A stretch of 49,815 bases of DNA from an uncultured Bacilli bacterium (lineage in GTDB: Bacteria > Bacillota_I > Bacilli_A > RF39 > UBA660), in contig CANQJD010000004.1 of assembly GCA_947624175.1 (NCBI GenBank), positions 1-49,815 of the forward strand, written 5' to 3'. A program made the position numbers and the translations under genes. The notes beneath the pieces are model-generated. The model saw only the letters and a list, made by a program, of their open reading frames with translations. It was not told where the DNA came from and did not search any database. Positions 16,997-25,932 of this stretch are shown here, piece by piece; positions within the stretch are counted from its first letter, which is position 1; every line of letters starts with the position of its first letter.

Positions 16997-18001
16997 ATGA
17001 AAAAGTTAAAGGTATTTATCCTGATTATCGTTTTTCTATTTCTTTTCATCTTTATAAATGAATTGTTTGCTCAAAAGTATGTTACAAACTTTCCTGAAGG
17101 TTCAATGATTGATGATTATTATGAAGACCCCGAAAATCATGAAGTAATTATTTTAGGTGACTGTGAAGTTTATGCTAACTTTACTCCCATGGTTATGTAT
17201 AAAAACGAAGGAATAACCGCTTATGTAAGAGGTAATAGTCATCAATTAATTTGGCAATCTTATGGACTTTTAAAAGAAACATTAAAATATGAAATTCCAA
17301 AAGTTGTAGTTTTAAATGTTGCCTCTTTAAAAGTAAGTGAACCTGAAAAGGAACCTTATAATAGGTTGCTGCTTGATAAGATGAAATGGAGTAAAGAAAA
17401 AATTGAAATTATCAAAAGTTCAATGACCGAAGATGAAAGTTTTATTTCATATATTTTTCCAATTATTAGATATCATTCTCGTTATAATGAATTAACACTT
17501 GATGATTTAAAATATATGTTTAACCATAAAGTTGTTACTTATAATGGTTACTTAATTAATAAAGAAATTAAAGGTGTTTCTACTCTTCCTACTAAAAAAA
17601 GATTAGGTAGTTATACTTTTAAGGATAATGTAATCGATTATTTAGATAAGATTCGAGAGTTATGTCAAGAAAATAATATTAAACTTGTTTTAATTAAAGC
17701 CCCTAGTCTTTATCCTTATTGGTATACGGAATATGATAATCAAGTTAAAGATTATGCTAATAAATATAATTTAGACTATTATAACTTTTTAGATAATATA
17801 GAAGAAATTGGAATAGATTATAGTCATGATACTTATGATGGAGGATTACATTTGAATTTATATGGTGCAACTAAATTATCAACTTACTTTGGAAGAATTT
17901 TAAAAGATAAATATGATTTAACAGATTATCGTTTAGATAATGAAATAAGTGATATTTACAATCAGAAATTATATGAGTATAATAATGCTATAAAGGAGTG
18001 A
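16997..18001 (+). CDS. SGNH/DltD-like secreted protein with Cys in block I
   Basis: A 334-residue protein with an N-terminal membrane anchor (about 5-22) and an SGNH-hydrolase-like body. Block I reads ILGDCEVY, with cysteine at the nucleophile position where GDS is usual. Later blocks include VRGNSHQLIWQS and DGGLHLNLYG, the latter containing the D-x-x-x-H-type catalytic end. It resembles DltD/AlgX-like partners of membrane O-acyltransferases, but no MBOAT gene is present here. AGGTGA precedes the ATG, seven bases after the transglutaminase gene, so the two probably act together at the envelope. Enzymatic activity is uncertain. Confidence 0.75.
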   Translation: MKKLKVFILIIVFLFLFIFINELFAQKYVTNFPEGSMIDDYYEDPENHEVIILGDCEVYANFTPMVMYKNEGITAYVRGNSHQLIWQSYGLLKETLKYEIPKVVVLNVASLKVSEPEKEPYNRLLLDKMKWSKEKIEIIKSSMTEDESFISYIFPIIRYHSRYNELTLDDLKYMFNHKVVTYNGYLINKEIKGVSTLPTKKRLGSYTFKDNVIDYLDKIRELCQENNIKLVLIKAPSLYPYWYTEYDNQVKDYANKYNLDYYNFLDNIEEIGIDYSHDTYDGGLHLNLYGATKLSTYFGRILKDKYDLTDYRLDNEISDIYNQKLYEYNNAIKE

Positions 18002-18007
18002 TTTTTT

Positions 18008-18502
18008 ATGAAGAAGATAGGTATTGTTTTACTAATCGTAGTATGTTTTTTAACCATGGGATGTGGTAAGGAAGTTAAAGAAAATGATAACAAAGAAAGT
18101 AATCCTGATGCGTATACATTTTCTTATAATGGATTAGATTATGTGTTAGGAAGTGAGTTTACAACTTCTAAGTATGGTAAGGAAGATAGTTATTCTGAAG
18201 CTGCAAGTTGTGCTTTTGATGGAGCTGATAAAACTTTTACATACGAGCACTTCGAGGTTGCAACTTATCCAGATGGTGATATTGATCGAATTGCCTCTAT
18301 TTACTTTTTAGACCATGAAATAAAAACTCCCGAAGGTATTAGTTTAGGAGATAGCATCAATGATATGAATAATGCCTATGGAAGTGATTATCAACAAAGT
18401 GAAAATTTATATACTTATACGTTAGGTCGAACACATTTAAACTTTATTGTTGAAAATGATACCATTACAAGTATTGAATACTACTACGATGCTGAAAATT
18501 AA
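18008..18502 (+). CDS. small lipoprotein, unknown function
   Basis: A 164-residue lipoprotein: signal peptide MKKIGIVLLIVVCFLTMGC with lipobox Cys19, then a compact mostly polar domain containing FSYNGLDYVLGSEF and an LGDSINDMNNAYG segment like those seen in small secreted proteins of unknown role. AAAGGAGTG precedes the ATG. It is last in the operon with the transglutaminase-like and SGNH-like genes, ending directly at the terminator 18501-18525, so an envelope function is inferred from context only. Confidence 0.8.
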   Translation: MKKIGIVLLIVVCFLTMGCGKEVKENDNKESNPDAYTFSYNGLDYVLGSEFTTSKYGKEDSYSEAASCAFDGADKTFTYEHFEVATYPDGDIDRIASIYFLDHEIKTPEGISLGDSINDMNNAYGSDYQQSENLYTYTLGRTHLNFIVENDTITSIEYYYDAEN

Positions 18503-18525
18503 AACTCGATTGCTCGAGTTTTTTT
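18501..18525. terminator. terminator between lipoprotein gene and uraA
   Basis: AAAACTCG (18501-18508) pairs with CGAGTTTT around a six-base loop, followed by more T residues. Strong on the plus strand and possibly used by uraA, which converges on it. Confidence 0.75.
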
Positions 18526-18530
18526 ATACT

Positions 18531-19847
18531 TTATTTTCTTTTAGATTTTTTAGTTTTTGTTACTTCTTCTTTTTCATTTGGTATACAAATATTTAGAATA
18601 ATACCAACGATAGCTGCTAAACTCATACCTGATATCGTAATTGATAAATCACCACTTACAATAGCAACCGCTGCTCCACCTAAACCTAAAACTAACATAG
18701 ATGATGCAACAATAACATTTTTAGCCTTTTCAAAATCAACTTGATTTTTAATTAAAACTTTAAGTCCATTAACAGCAATAAATCCATATAGAAGTAAAGA
18801 TACTCCACCTAAAACAGCATCAGGTATCGTTGATACTAAAGCTGTGAATTTACCTAAAAATCCTATGATGATTGCAATAATAGCTGCAAGACCAATTACC
18901 CAAACAGAAGCAACCTTGGTAAGTCCAACAACAGATGTATTTTCACCATAAGTTGTATTAGCAGGACCACCTAAGGCTCCAGCTACAAATGTTGCAACTC
19001 CATCTCCAAGTAAAGTTCTATCTAAACCTGGTTCTTTTAATAAATCTCTGCCTATTATATTACTTAAAGAAGTATGATCTCCAATATGTTCACACATCGT
19101 GACTAAAGCAATTGGAGCTATTGTTAATAAGGCATCAAAAGTTGGTTTGTATGAAACGAATGGAATTAAGAAATGTGGCATACTGAAGAAACTAGCTTCT
19201 GCAACTGGTGTAAAGTCAATCATTCCAAAAAGAACAGCTACAATATACCCTGAAATAATTCCTACTAAGAAAGGTATAACTTTCAAGAACCCTTTACACA
19301 TTGTCATGACAATAGCTGTTACTAAGAATGAAACTAAAGCAACAACTATTACTTGCCAATCAAGTGGAGTTCCACTTGCAAGTCCAATTTGGCCAATGGC
19401 AGATGGTGCAAGTCCCAAACCAATTATCATGATCATTGGTCCAATTACAACTGGTGGTAATAATTTACTTAACCAATTAGTTCCTACAAACTTGATGATA
19501 ATAGCAACTATAACGTAGATTAAACCAACAGCCATAATTCCAGTCATAGCTCCACCTACTCCACCTTTTAAGTAAGCAGCTGCAATTGGGGTTATAAAAG
19601 CAAATGAACTTCCTAAATAAACTGGTGATTTACCTTTTGTACATAAGATGTAAATAAGTGTTCCAATACCTGATGTTACAAGAGCAACAGGGATTGTTAA
19701 TACTTCTTTTCCGGCAGCAGCATTAACCAAGATTGGAACTAAAATTGTTGCTCCAAACATAGCAAAAACATGTTGAAATGCTAATACTATCCATTTAGCA
19801 ACTGGTGGTTTTTCATTGATGTCAATTGTCATTTTTTGATTTTCCAT
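18531..19847 (-). CDS. uraA: uracil permease (NCS2 family)
   Basis: A 438-residue nucleobase:cation symporter that imports uracil, with about 14 hydrophobic segments. Family blocks are visible: FQHVFAMFGATILVP near the start, SPVYLGSSFAF, MCEHIGDHTSLSN and the substrate-site block TTYGENTSVVGLTKVAS. TAGGAGGAA sits at good distance from the ATG at 19847; a TTG three bases earlier is too close. It lies downstream of a leader with a small ORF and an intrinsic terminator (19892-19924), so expression is likely set by attenuation. It is monocistronic apart from the leader ORF. Confidence 0.95.
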   Translation of the reverse strand: MENQKMTIDINEKPPVAKWIVLAFQHVFAMFGATILVPILVNAAAGKEVLTIPVALVTSGIGTLIYILCTKGKSPVYLGSSFAFITPIAAAYLKGGVGGAMTGIMAVGLIYVIVAIIIKFVGTNWLSKLLPPVVIGPMIMIIGLGLAPSAIGQIGLASGTPLDWQVIVVALVSFLVTAIVMTMCKGFLKVIPFLVGIISGYIVAVLFGMIDFTPVAEASFFSMPHFLIPFVSYKPTFDALLTIAPIALVTMCEHIGDHTSLSNIIGRDLLKEPGLDRTLLGDGVATFVAGALGGPANTTYGENTSVVGLTKVASVWVIGLAAIIAIIIGFLGKFTALVSTIPDAVLGGVSLLLYGFIAVNGLKVLIKNQVDFEKAKNVIVASSMLVLGLGGAAVAIVSGDLSITISGMSLAAIVGIILNICIPNEKEEVTKTKKSKRK

Positions 19848-19891
19848 CAAATTCCTCCTATCTTGAATCTAGAAAATGCATTTAAAATAAG

Positions 19892-19924
19892 AAAAAAGAT
19901 TCCCTAACAATTAGAAAATCTTTT
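19892..19924 (-). terminator. attenuator terminator upstream of uraA
   Basis: On the minus strand AAAAGATT and AATCTTTT form the base stem and CTAA/TTAG the upper stem with a three-base loop, followed by a T6 run. The stop codon of the 44-codon leader ORF (19904-19906) lies in the 3' side of the upper stem, so a ribosome reaching the end would block hairpin formation. Confidence 0.7.
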
Positions 19925-20038
19925 AATATATCTTAAATTAAATTGAAATAAGAAGTGAAAAAGAAACATCATCATTTTAGAAATGATATTTACATGATTA
20001 TGAACTATCTTTTTAAGTAATTTCAAATCTTTCTTCAT
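19904..20038 (-). CDS. 44-residue leader peptide of uraA
   Basis: An ORF of 44 codons starting MKKDLKLLKK, with GAGGA eight bases before the ATG and a consensus-like promoter only about 20 bases upstream. Its second half is encoded by very U-rich mRNA (FLFHFLFQFNL), and its stop lies within the attenuator hairpin before the uracil permease gene. This is the arrangement of E. coli pyrL-pyrBI, where low UTP stalls RNA polymerase in U-rich leader RNA, lets the ribosome catch up and prevents termination; PyrL is also 44 residues. The peptide itself is probably not functional. A longer in-frame start further upstream would overlap the promoter and is rejected. A PyrR binding site was not recognised. 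Confidence 0.55.
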   Translation of the reverse strand: MKKDLKLLKKIVHNHVNIISKMMMFLFHFLFQFNLRYIKRFSNC

Positions 20039-20057
20039 TTTCTCAATCCTCATATTA

Positions 20058-20086
20058 AGGATAATATATTTTTTAAAAAAATGCAA
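20058..20086 (-). promoter_or_regulatory. promoter of the uraA leader
   Basis: TTGCAT (20081-20086), 17-base spacer, TATCCT (20058-20063) on the minus strand. Transcription would start near 20051, just before the GAGGA site of the leader ORF. Confidence 0.7.
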
Positions 20087-20112
20087 GTAATTTTTATATT
20101 TTTTTGATAATT

Positions 20113-21930
20113 TTAAGGTAATGAAACTTCAAAAGCTGTTTCAGGAGATATTCCATCTCCTCCTGTAATTATTACATCACTTGATAAAGTTATAACTGGT
20201 CTTATTACTTTTAATGTTGAAACATCAAAAGGATCAAGTGTTCCTATTTCAGATACATCATATACTTTTCTACTGCTTTCTGGAGATATCAACCAGAATC
20301 TGGTGCTTTTCGTATTTATTGCAAATAATTCTCCAACCCTTAATACTCCTACATATCCAGTCCAAGTTTTAGATACTTTTTCACAATTCTTAATTGGACT
20401 ATTTAAATCTTCACTTGAACAAATTGTCATTTTATATGAATTTCTATTAAATGGTCCTAGATAATATGTTCCTTTAACCATCATATTTTTATATGACAAA
20501 GCAATTGAATTATACCAATCATTATTCAAATAATAATCCCAATAATCACCTGCAATATTAGCACTATCACCATAATATTCGCTTTCTTTAGTAAGAGCTT
20601 TGATTATTTCTAAGTCATCAGCTTTAACTAATTTTGTTATAGGTTTACTAGTTTCATTCTGAATATTAACAATTCGGTATATTGAATTATCAAATTTTAC
20701 ATACTCACCACTTAATCTTGTATTTAATTTTATATTTTTTAAATCAAAGTTTTTATCACCTTTAATTAAATAAGGATTAGATAAACTACCATCTCCATTT
20801 AACAATTCAACATTAGTTTTTAAAACAATTGATGGTCTAATTCCACCAGAAGGATATGATAAAACTTTTTGAAGAGTACCATTTTCATCAACCCTAAAAA
20901 TTCCTCCTTCGGTATTATAAAGTGTAAGCAAAAACCATCTATATAAATTTGTATTTAAATACCCTTCTTTATCTGTAGTTTTTTTATAACTTTGATAATA
21001 TTCATATGCATTTAGTAGTCCAACTACTCCAGATATAGTTTTAGTTTCTGGTATTTTATTTGTAAAATCTTCTTGAACTGTAACATTCCATTTAGCATTT
21101 TCTTCAATTATATTCTTATTATTATATAAAGTATCTTTAAAATCTTCATTTAAAAATTGATATGTATAGCTGTTTTCAAAATCATTTGTTTTAGAAAGTT
21201 GAATTGCTGTAATAACATCATTAGTTACCATTTTAATTGTTCCATCTGAATTAATACTAGTTATTCTCCATAGTTTTCCAGAATACCACACATAGTTATA
21301 ATTAACCATTTCATTTGTTCCTGATAAATAAGTTACACCATCTTCAACTATAGTTGTTCCTGAATGTTCTTTAATAGCATTATTTATTTTAGTATATAAT
21401 GTATTACTAGCATCTATTTGATTTCCTTCAATTACTACTTTAGCTGTAAAGGTTTTATCCATGTATTCATTTTCAGCATCTTGATCTAACCATACCTTCA
21501 CTTTATAACTTGCACTTTTAGTTGCATCTAACCTTGCTTCTAAATCAATATATTTATCATATCCCATTGTCTTAGGTTCATTATAACCTTCTGAATCTTT
21601 ATTACTTATAAATCTTATATAATTCTTAAATTCTGGATCTGTACTTATCTCTTCTAAATAAACATTGTATCTTGCTTCAATATTACCAGTATTTTTAACT
21701 ACAAATACAAGTTCTTCACTCTGACTACTTCCTTCTGTATCAGACATAGGATACATATTTTCTAAACTTAATTTATCAGTACTACCTTCAAAAGATACTT
21801 GTAAAGTTCCAACATTTATTACATATGGATTCTTTCCTTCGGCTGTACTTCTTAACATGGCATAACTTGAACCTAATAATAATACTAAACTTAATGATAT
21901 CATTAAAATCATTATATTTTTTCTGTTCAT
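20113..21930 (-). CDS. TasA/camelysin-like surface protein with two lectin-like C-terminal domains
   Basis: A 605-residue secreted protein. The signal segment MIMLMISLS-type region (about 5-25) is followed by a TasA/camelysin-like beta domain (VINVGTLQVSF, then PMSDTEG) to about residue 185. Two repeats of a DUF6273-like or lectin-like domain follow: YVWYSGKLWRITSI to IRPSIVLKTNV (about 215-385), and YVKFDNSIYRIVNI to VIRPVITLSSDV (about 410-590). Both end in GGDG/GDGS-type turns. It resembles the 6.2 kb protein, but its 3' end keeps AT-rich codons and has no hairpin, so it looks like a non-variable relative. Probably a SipW substrate. Confidence 0.75.
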   Translation of the reverse strand: MNRKNIMILMISLSLVLLLGSSYAMLRSTAEGKNPYVINVGTLQVSFEGSTDKLSLENMYPMSDTEGSSQSEELVFVVKNTGNIEARYNVYLEEISTDPEFKNYIRFISNKDSEGYNEPKTMGYDKYIDLEARLDATKSASYKVKVWLDQDAENEYMDKTFTAKVVIEGNQIDASNTLYTKINNAIKEHSGTTIVEDGVTYLSGTNEMVNYNYVWYSGKLWRITSINSDGTIKMVTNDVITAIQLSKTNDFENSYTYQFLNEDFKDTLYNNKNIIEENAKWNVTVQEDFTNKIPETKTISGVVGLLNAYEYYQSYKKTTDKEGYLNTNLYRWFLLTLYNTEGGIFRVDENGTLQKVLSYPSGGIRPSIVLKTNVELLNGDGSLSNPYLIKGDKNFDLKNIKLNTRLSGEYVKFDNSIYRIVNIQNETSKPITKLVKADDLEIIKALTKESEYYGDSANIAGDYWDYYLNNDWYNSIALSYKNMMVKGTYYLGPFNRNSYKMTICSSEDLNSPIKNCEKVSKTWTGYVGVLRVGELFAINTKSTRFWLISPESSRKVYDVSEIGTLDPFDVSTLKVIRPVITLSSDVIITGGDGISPETAFEVSLP

Positions 21931-21951
21931 ATATACCTACTTTCTATTATA

Positions 21952-21980
21952 ATTATAAGCTATTTTTACCATTATTTCAA
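21952..21980 (-). promoter_or_regulatory. promoter of the 605-aa surface protein
   Basis: TTGAAA (21975-21980), 17-base spacer, TATAAT (21952-21957) on the minus strand. Confidence 0.7.
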
Positions 21981-22141
21981 ATCAAAATATAAAAATGCAT
22001 AAATTCTAGTTTTATTTTACTAGTTTCATGTGTATAAATTTGTCAACTTTTATAGAAAATTGTTTAGATGCTATATCTCAAAGCCAGGCTAATAAATTGT
22101 TAACTTTTGTATCAGTTCTATTTTTTTAAATAAAATCCCTA

Positions 22142-22322
22142 ATTGCACAGTGTTGGTAAAAATGTAGATATAAAAATAATTTATTAAAGATATTTATATT
22201 AAAACTATACTTTTCTACTATTAATTATAGTTGTGTAAATATTTGTATAGTATGTTTTTATTTCATAAGTAAGTAATAAAAATCCCTAATATTATTAGAT
22301 AAAATTACCAACACCATGCAAT
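22142..22322. repeat. 181-base element with 18-base inverted ends
   Basis: ATTGCACAGTGTTGGTAA (22142-22159) and TTACCAACACCATGCAAT (22305-22322) are inverted repeats matching at 16 of 18 positions. AAATCCCTAA occurs in direct orientation just outside the left end and again inside near 22280. The 145 bases between hold no ORF. It could be a miniature inverted-repeat element or a structured RNA gene. It fills most of the intergenic region 21,981-22,376. Confidence 0.45.
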
Positions 22323-22376
22323 ATATGATTTTTTTAAATTAATTACACACTAGATTTTCTAATTTGTTAAGTATTT

Positions 22377-23774
22377 TTAATTATTTACACCATGTTTAAC
22401 CATTGGAGTTGACATTGTAATACTTGCAAATGTAAAACCATTTGCTTTACCATATTTAATTATATCTCTTAAAGCATCTCTTGTTTGAGATTTTATATCA
22501 TGCATTAAAACCACATTAAGGTTAGAACTAGATAAACTTCTTATAACATTATTGTAAACTGCACTTGCTGAATTAGCACCTCCGGCATCATTACTATCAA
22601 CATTCCAATCAAAATAATGATAGCCTCTGTTAATAACTTCCTTAGTTAATGTTGTCATGATTCCTCTTGAATAATTCCGACTAATTGTATTACTACTTCC
22701 ACCTGGAAATCTAATTATTTTAGCATCCTGACCAGTTATTCTTAAAACCCTGTCATGCACTATTTTTAAATCATTAAAATAATTATCAACTGATGAATAC
22801 ACTTTGGCATAGTTATGAGTTGCTGTATGAAGTGCTACGGTATGGCCTTCATCAGCTTCTCTTTTTATTAAATAATCTGGTCCACTTGAAGTTACAAAGA
22901 AAGTTGCTTTAACTCCTTCTTCTTTTAAAATATCTAATATCTTATTAGTCGTTCCTTCTTGAGGTCCATCATCAAATGTTAAATAAATGGTTCCTCCTTT
23001 AGGAAGAGATACAACCTTAACACTTCTTTTAACAGTTTCAGTGTTACCACTTGCATCCGTTACTTCATAAATTACTTCATAAGTACCAGCCTTATTCATA
23101 TTAACATTATTAGTAACTTTAACTTTATTTTTCAAATCCCCATCACAGTTATCAGTTGCTTTATAACCAGCATCTGTATATTTACCACCTAAATAAACTG
23201 TTTGAGTTCCGCCAGTTAACTCAATTTTAGGTTTTTCAATATCTTTAAAAATTAAAGTCCTCTCATTTGTTCCAACATTGCCCTCTTTATCTTCAACAGT
23301 ATAAACTACTTTTTCATCTTCTGTAGTACTACTAACATTACTTGTTATATCTCCATCAACATTATCAAAAGCCGTATAACCTTCTTCTTCATAAGTTTTA
23401 CCTGGACAAACATAAGCTTCCTGATTGCCTTTTAACTCAATAACCGGGGCTTCAATATCTTTAACAATAACTATTCTCGTTATTTCTTTTTTATAAATAC
23501 CTTTTTTTAAAACATAATTAAGTTTATAAGTCCCAGAATGATGAACATCAACTTTTCCTTCAACTTTAACTTCTTTTGATATATTTTCTCCATGATAAGT
23601 TGCAAGCACTCCTGCTTCTTGATACATCCCATCTATATTAACAACTAAACTTTCTTCTCCTTTAAGTTCTAATTTAGGAGCTGTAAAAATAATTAATAAA
23701 ATACTATTTAAAATTAATAAAAATACTAGTACACTAATTAAAATTATTTTCTTCTTACGACTAAACTTCTTCAT
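22377..23774 (-). CDS. membrane-anchored CE4 polysaccharide deacetylase with Ig-like domains
   Basis: A 465-residue protein that probably deacetylates peptidoglycan or another surface glycan. N-terminal anchor at 10-31, then three DUF5011/Ig-like segments (about 34-255; EAPVIELKG, EKPKIELTGG). The catalytic NodB domain has TFDDGP (266-271), His316 and His320 (HTATH), RFPGG (355-359), DWNVDS (389-394) and LMHD (423-426), so all five CE4 motifs and the metal ligands are intact. AGGAG precedes the ATG, and a strong promoter is at 23806-23834. Similar proteins (PgdA-like) confer lysozyme resistance, but the true substrate is not visible. Monocistronic. Confidence 0.92.
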   Translation of the reverse strand: MKKFSRKKKIILISVLVFLLILNSILLIIFTAPKLELKGEESLVVNIDGMYQEAGVLATYHGENISKEVKVEGKVDVHHSGTYKLNYVLKKGIYKKEITRIVIVKDIEAPVIELKGNQEAYVCPGKTYEEEGYTAFDNVDGDITSNVSSTTEDEKVVYTVEDKEGNVGTNERTLIFKDIEKPKIELTGGTQTVYLGGKYTDAGYKATDNCDGDLKNKVKVTNNVNMNKAGTYEVIYEVTDASGNTETVKRSVKVVSLPKGGTIYLTFDDGPQEGTTNKILDILKEEGVKATFFVTSSGPDYLIKREADEGHTVALHTATHNYAKVYSSVDNYFNDLKIVHDRVLRITGQDAKIIRFPGGSSNTISRNYSRGIMTTLTKEVINRGYHYFDWNVDSNDAGGANSASAVYNNVIRSLSSSNLNVVLMHDIKSQTRDALRDIIKYGKANGFTFASITMSTPMVKHGVNN

Positions 23775-23805
23775 ACTACTTTTACTCCTATTTTTTACTA
23801 AAACA

Positions 23806-23834
23806 ATTATACTTTTTTTAGAATATTTTGTCTA
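23806..23834 (-). promoter_or_regulatory. promoter of the CE4 deacetylase
   Basis: TAGACA (23829-23834), 17-base spacer, TATAAT (23806-23811) on the minus strand. Confidence 0.65.
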
Positions 23835-23864
23835 TTACTTTTCTAAAATAATTTTAACTTTTTA

Positions 23865-23893
23865 AAAGAAGAAACCTTTTAAATTTCTTCTTT
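23865..23893 (-). terminator. terminator of the TasA-SipW operon
   Basis: AAAGAAGAAA (23865-23874) pairs with TTTCTTCTTT (23884-23893). The stop codon of the last operon gene (23879-23881) lies in the loop. Confidence 0.65.
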
Positions 23894-24793
23894 AAATATA
23901 TAAATATAGTCTCCTAATATTATATAAAATTCTAGACTTTTTTCATAATAAATTATATGAGTATTATTTTGTTCTGCTATATCAATTAAATCATTAAAAC
24001 TTTCTAGATTTAACACTTTTAAATTTTTAATACTTGGTTTATTTTTAACAATTATTATCAATTCTTGATATTCTTTTAAATAATTATTAATAGTATTAGA
24101 CTTATTATTTTTATTAATAAATATAATTATTCCTAAACTTATTAAAATGATACTAACTAAATATTCTATAGTAAAATTATTTTTATCTTGTTTAATATCT
24201 TTATTATTTTCTTCTACAGAACTTATTTTATCATCTAAAGTTATATCAAGTTCTGAGTAATCATTTATTCGTTCTTTATTTTCAAGTTTTATATAAATAT
24301 CAAGTCTAACTTTTAATTTAAAATCTAAATCAACTTTATAAGTATCTTTAAAAGACTTAGCTAATTCATCATAATAAGGATAATCTATTACAATATCTTC
24401 ATTTATTTTAAAATCTTTACTTTCTTTTTTATCACTTACTTTTAAAGTAAATGTTTTAGTCCATACTTCTTCAAAAGTGTCTTTAACCATCCCTACTAAA
24501 TCAGCTTTAATTTCATAATAATAATTAAGTTTATAATCTTTATTTTCATGAAAACTATAATTAAAATTAATTTTATAATTTAAAATTGAAGATGAAATAT
24601 AAGAATTTTTATTTTCTAAAATATCTTTTTCATAAAAGGAATTAGGTTTTAAAGATACTTGATTATTTATTTCTTTGAAAGAATTATAAGTATAAATATT
24701 TATATCTTCAATTAATAATATAACTATAAATATTAAACCAAGAAATATTAATAATAAACCTAATATTTTCTTTTTCAAGTTATCACTCTCCAT
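23879..24793 (-). CDS. DUF5305-like membrane protein beside the signal peptidase
   Basis: A 304-residue protein with an N-terminal membrane helix (about 9-28), a large extracytoplasmic beta-rich region (about 40-200) and a second helix (about 210-228) before a cytoplasmic tail. The pattern (YYEIKADLVGMV, ...WTKTFTL, then FKINEDIVIDYPYYDEL) resembles DUF5305 proteins, which often sit next to signal peptidase I genes. The ATG overlaps the end of the SipW-like gene by 11 bases, so translation is coupled. A TTG at 24778, better spaced from GGAGAG and giving an MKKKILG start, is an alternative. I infer a helper or substrate of the peptidase at the cell surface. Confidence 0.7.
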   Translation of the reverse strand: MESDNLKKKILGLLLIFLGLIFIVILLIEDINIYTYNSFKEINNQVSLKPNSFYEKDILENKNSYISSSILNYKINFNYSFHENKDYKLNYYYEIKADLVGMVKDTFEEVWTKTFTLKVSDKKESKDFKINEDIVIDYPYYDELAKSFKDTYKVDLDFKLKVRLDIYIKLENKERINDYSELDITLDDKISSVEENNKDIKQDKNNFTIEYLVSIILISLGIIIFINKNNKSNTINNYLKEYQELIIIVKNKPSIKNLKVLNLESFNDLIDIAEQNNTHIIYYEKSLEFYIILGDYIYIFKEEI

Positions 24794-25898
24794 TTCTTAA
24801 ATAACTATTTAAATAAACAGCTGGATAACCTAAATATTTAATATAAAATTTCACAACTCCTTCAATATCTTCTATCTTAACTAAATAACTATCACTTTTT
24901 AAATTATTATCACCCTTAGTTATATAAAGAATGGAATCGGAATTACTAATCACTTTAACAATTCTATGAACAATATGTCTATTTTCCGCTTTATAAACAA
25001 TTACTTCCCCAACTTGTAACTTGGATAATTCTTGATTATTTAACTTTTCAAATACTAGAACATCTCCTCTTGCAAACAAAGGAGCCATACTATTAGAAAG
25101 AATAGCAATAGGTTCGTATTTTAAAATTCCAGCCATAAAACAAATTAAAAAAGTAGCAAAAAATAGTGTAAATGCATAACTTATTATTGCAAAAGAAGTT
25201 TTTTCTTTTCTTCTTTTGCCCTTTTCTCTTTGAAACTTATACTTAAATAATACATAAATTAAAGTTCTTCCAACTATTTCAATTGTTCCAATCAAAAACC
25301 AGTCTAAAGATGGAATAATTGGTAATAGTATAAGAAATAACTTATTTAAAATTCGAAAAGTAAGTGATAATTTATAAGAATAATTTAGAGTTAAATAATT
25401 ACATAAAAGATTACTAGCAATTAAAGGAATAATTATAGAACATAGATACTTGAATAAAATGGCTTTCGAGATTAATAGTTTAATAATTGTATAATAATTA
25501 ACTTCTAATAAAATGAAGATGATAGTTAAGAGAACTAGATTAGAATTTTTTCTTAGATAATGAAATCTAAGTAATTCTATAGTTATAATAGGTGGTATGA
25601 TAGTTAAAATGTTTTTTAATACGCCAAGTAAAGTAGTATTATAAGGATTTTTCCAAAAGCCAAAGATAAAACCTAGATAAAAGTAGCCAACTAGATAAAT
25701 TAAAGTTATTATTACTAAATAGATAAAGTATTTAGAGTTATGAGATTCTCGAATATATTTTTTTCTTTGATAAATAATTAATAGAATTAAAAGAATAATT
25801 GATATAATAGGATTTAAAATATTAGTATAAAATCTATAACAAGTAATTTTTAAAATAATAGTTAGAACTAGATAAATTAATAAATATTTCGTTTTCAT
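24783..25898 (-). CDS. SipW/Sec11-like signal peptidase I with long multi-helix N-terminal extension
   Basis: A 371-residue protein. The C-terminal ~135 residues are an ER-type (SipW/Sec11) signal peptidase: ILSNSMAP with nucleophile Ser270, GDVLVFEK with Asp279, and RHIVHRIVKV in which His311 replaces the lysine of ordinary bacterial enzymes. TKGDNN (328-333) follows. This family processes TasA/camelysin precursors. The first ~230 residues form about six or seven membrane helices without a recognisable domain, an unusual addition, since SipW is normally about 190 residues with two helices. It lies 34 bases after the TasA-like gene and overlaps the DUF5305-like gene. Confidence 0.88.
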   Translation of the reverse strand: MKTKYLLIYLVLTIILKITCYRFYTNILNPIISIILLILLIIYQRKKYIRESHNSKYFIYLVIITLIYLVGYFYLGFIFGFWKNPYNTTLLGVLKNILTIIPPIITIELLRFHYLRKNSNLVLLTIIFILLEVNYYTIIKLLISKAILFKYLCSIIIPLIASNLLCNYLTLNYSYKLSLTFRILNKLFLILLPIIPSLDWFLIGTIEIVGRTLIYVLFKYKFQREKGKRRKEKTSFAIISYAFTLFFATFLICFMAGILKYEPIAILSNSMAPLFARGDVLVFEKLNNQELSKLQVGEVIVYKAENRHIVHRIVKVISNSDSILYITKGDNNLKSDSYLVKIEDIEGVVKFYIKYLGYPAVYLNSYLRNGE

Positions 25899-25932
25899 TT
25901 TTAAAACCTATAATTATCACTTACGAATATTT

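Noticed and set aside
19904-20086. 60-residue protein starting upstream of the uraA leader ORF
   Set aside because: Its extra N-terminal codons overlap the -10 box, so only the 44-codon frame can be on the transcript.
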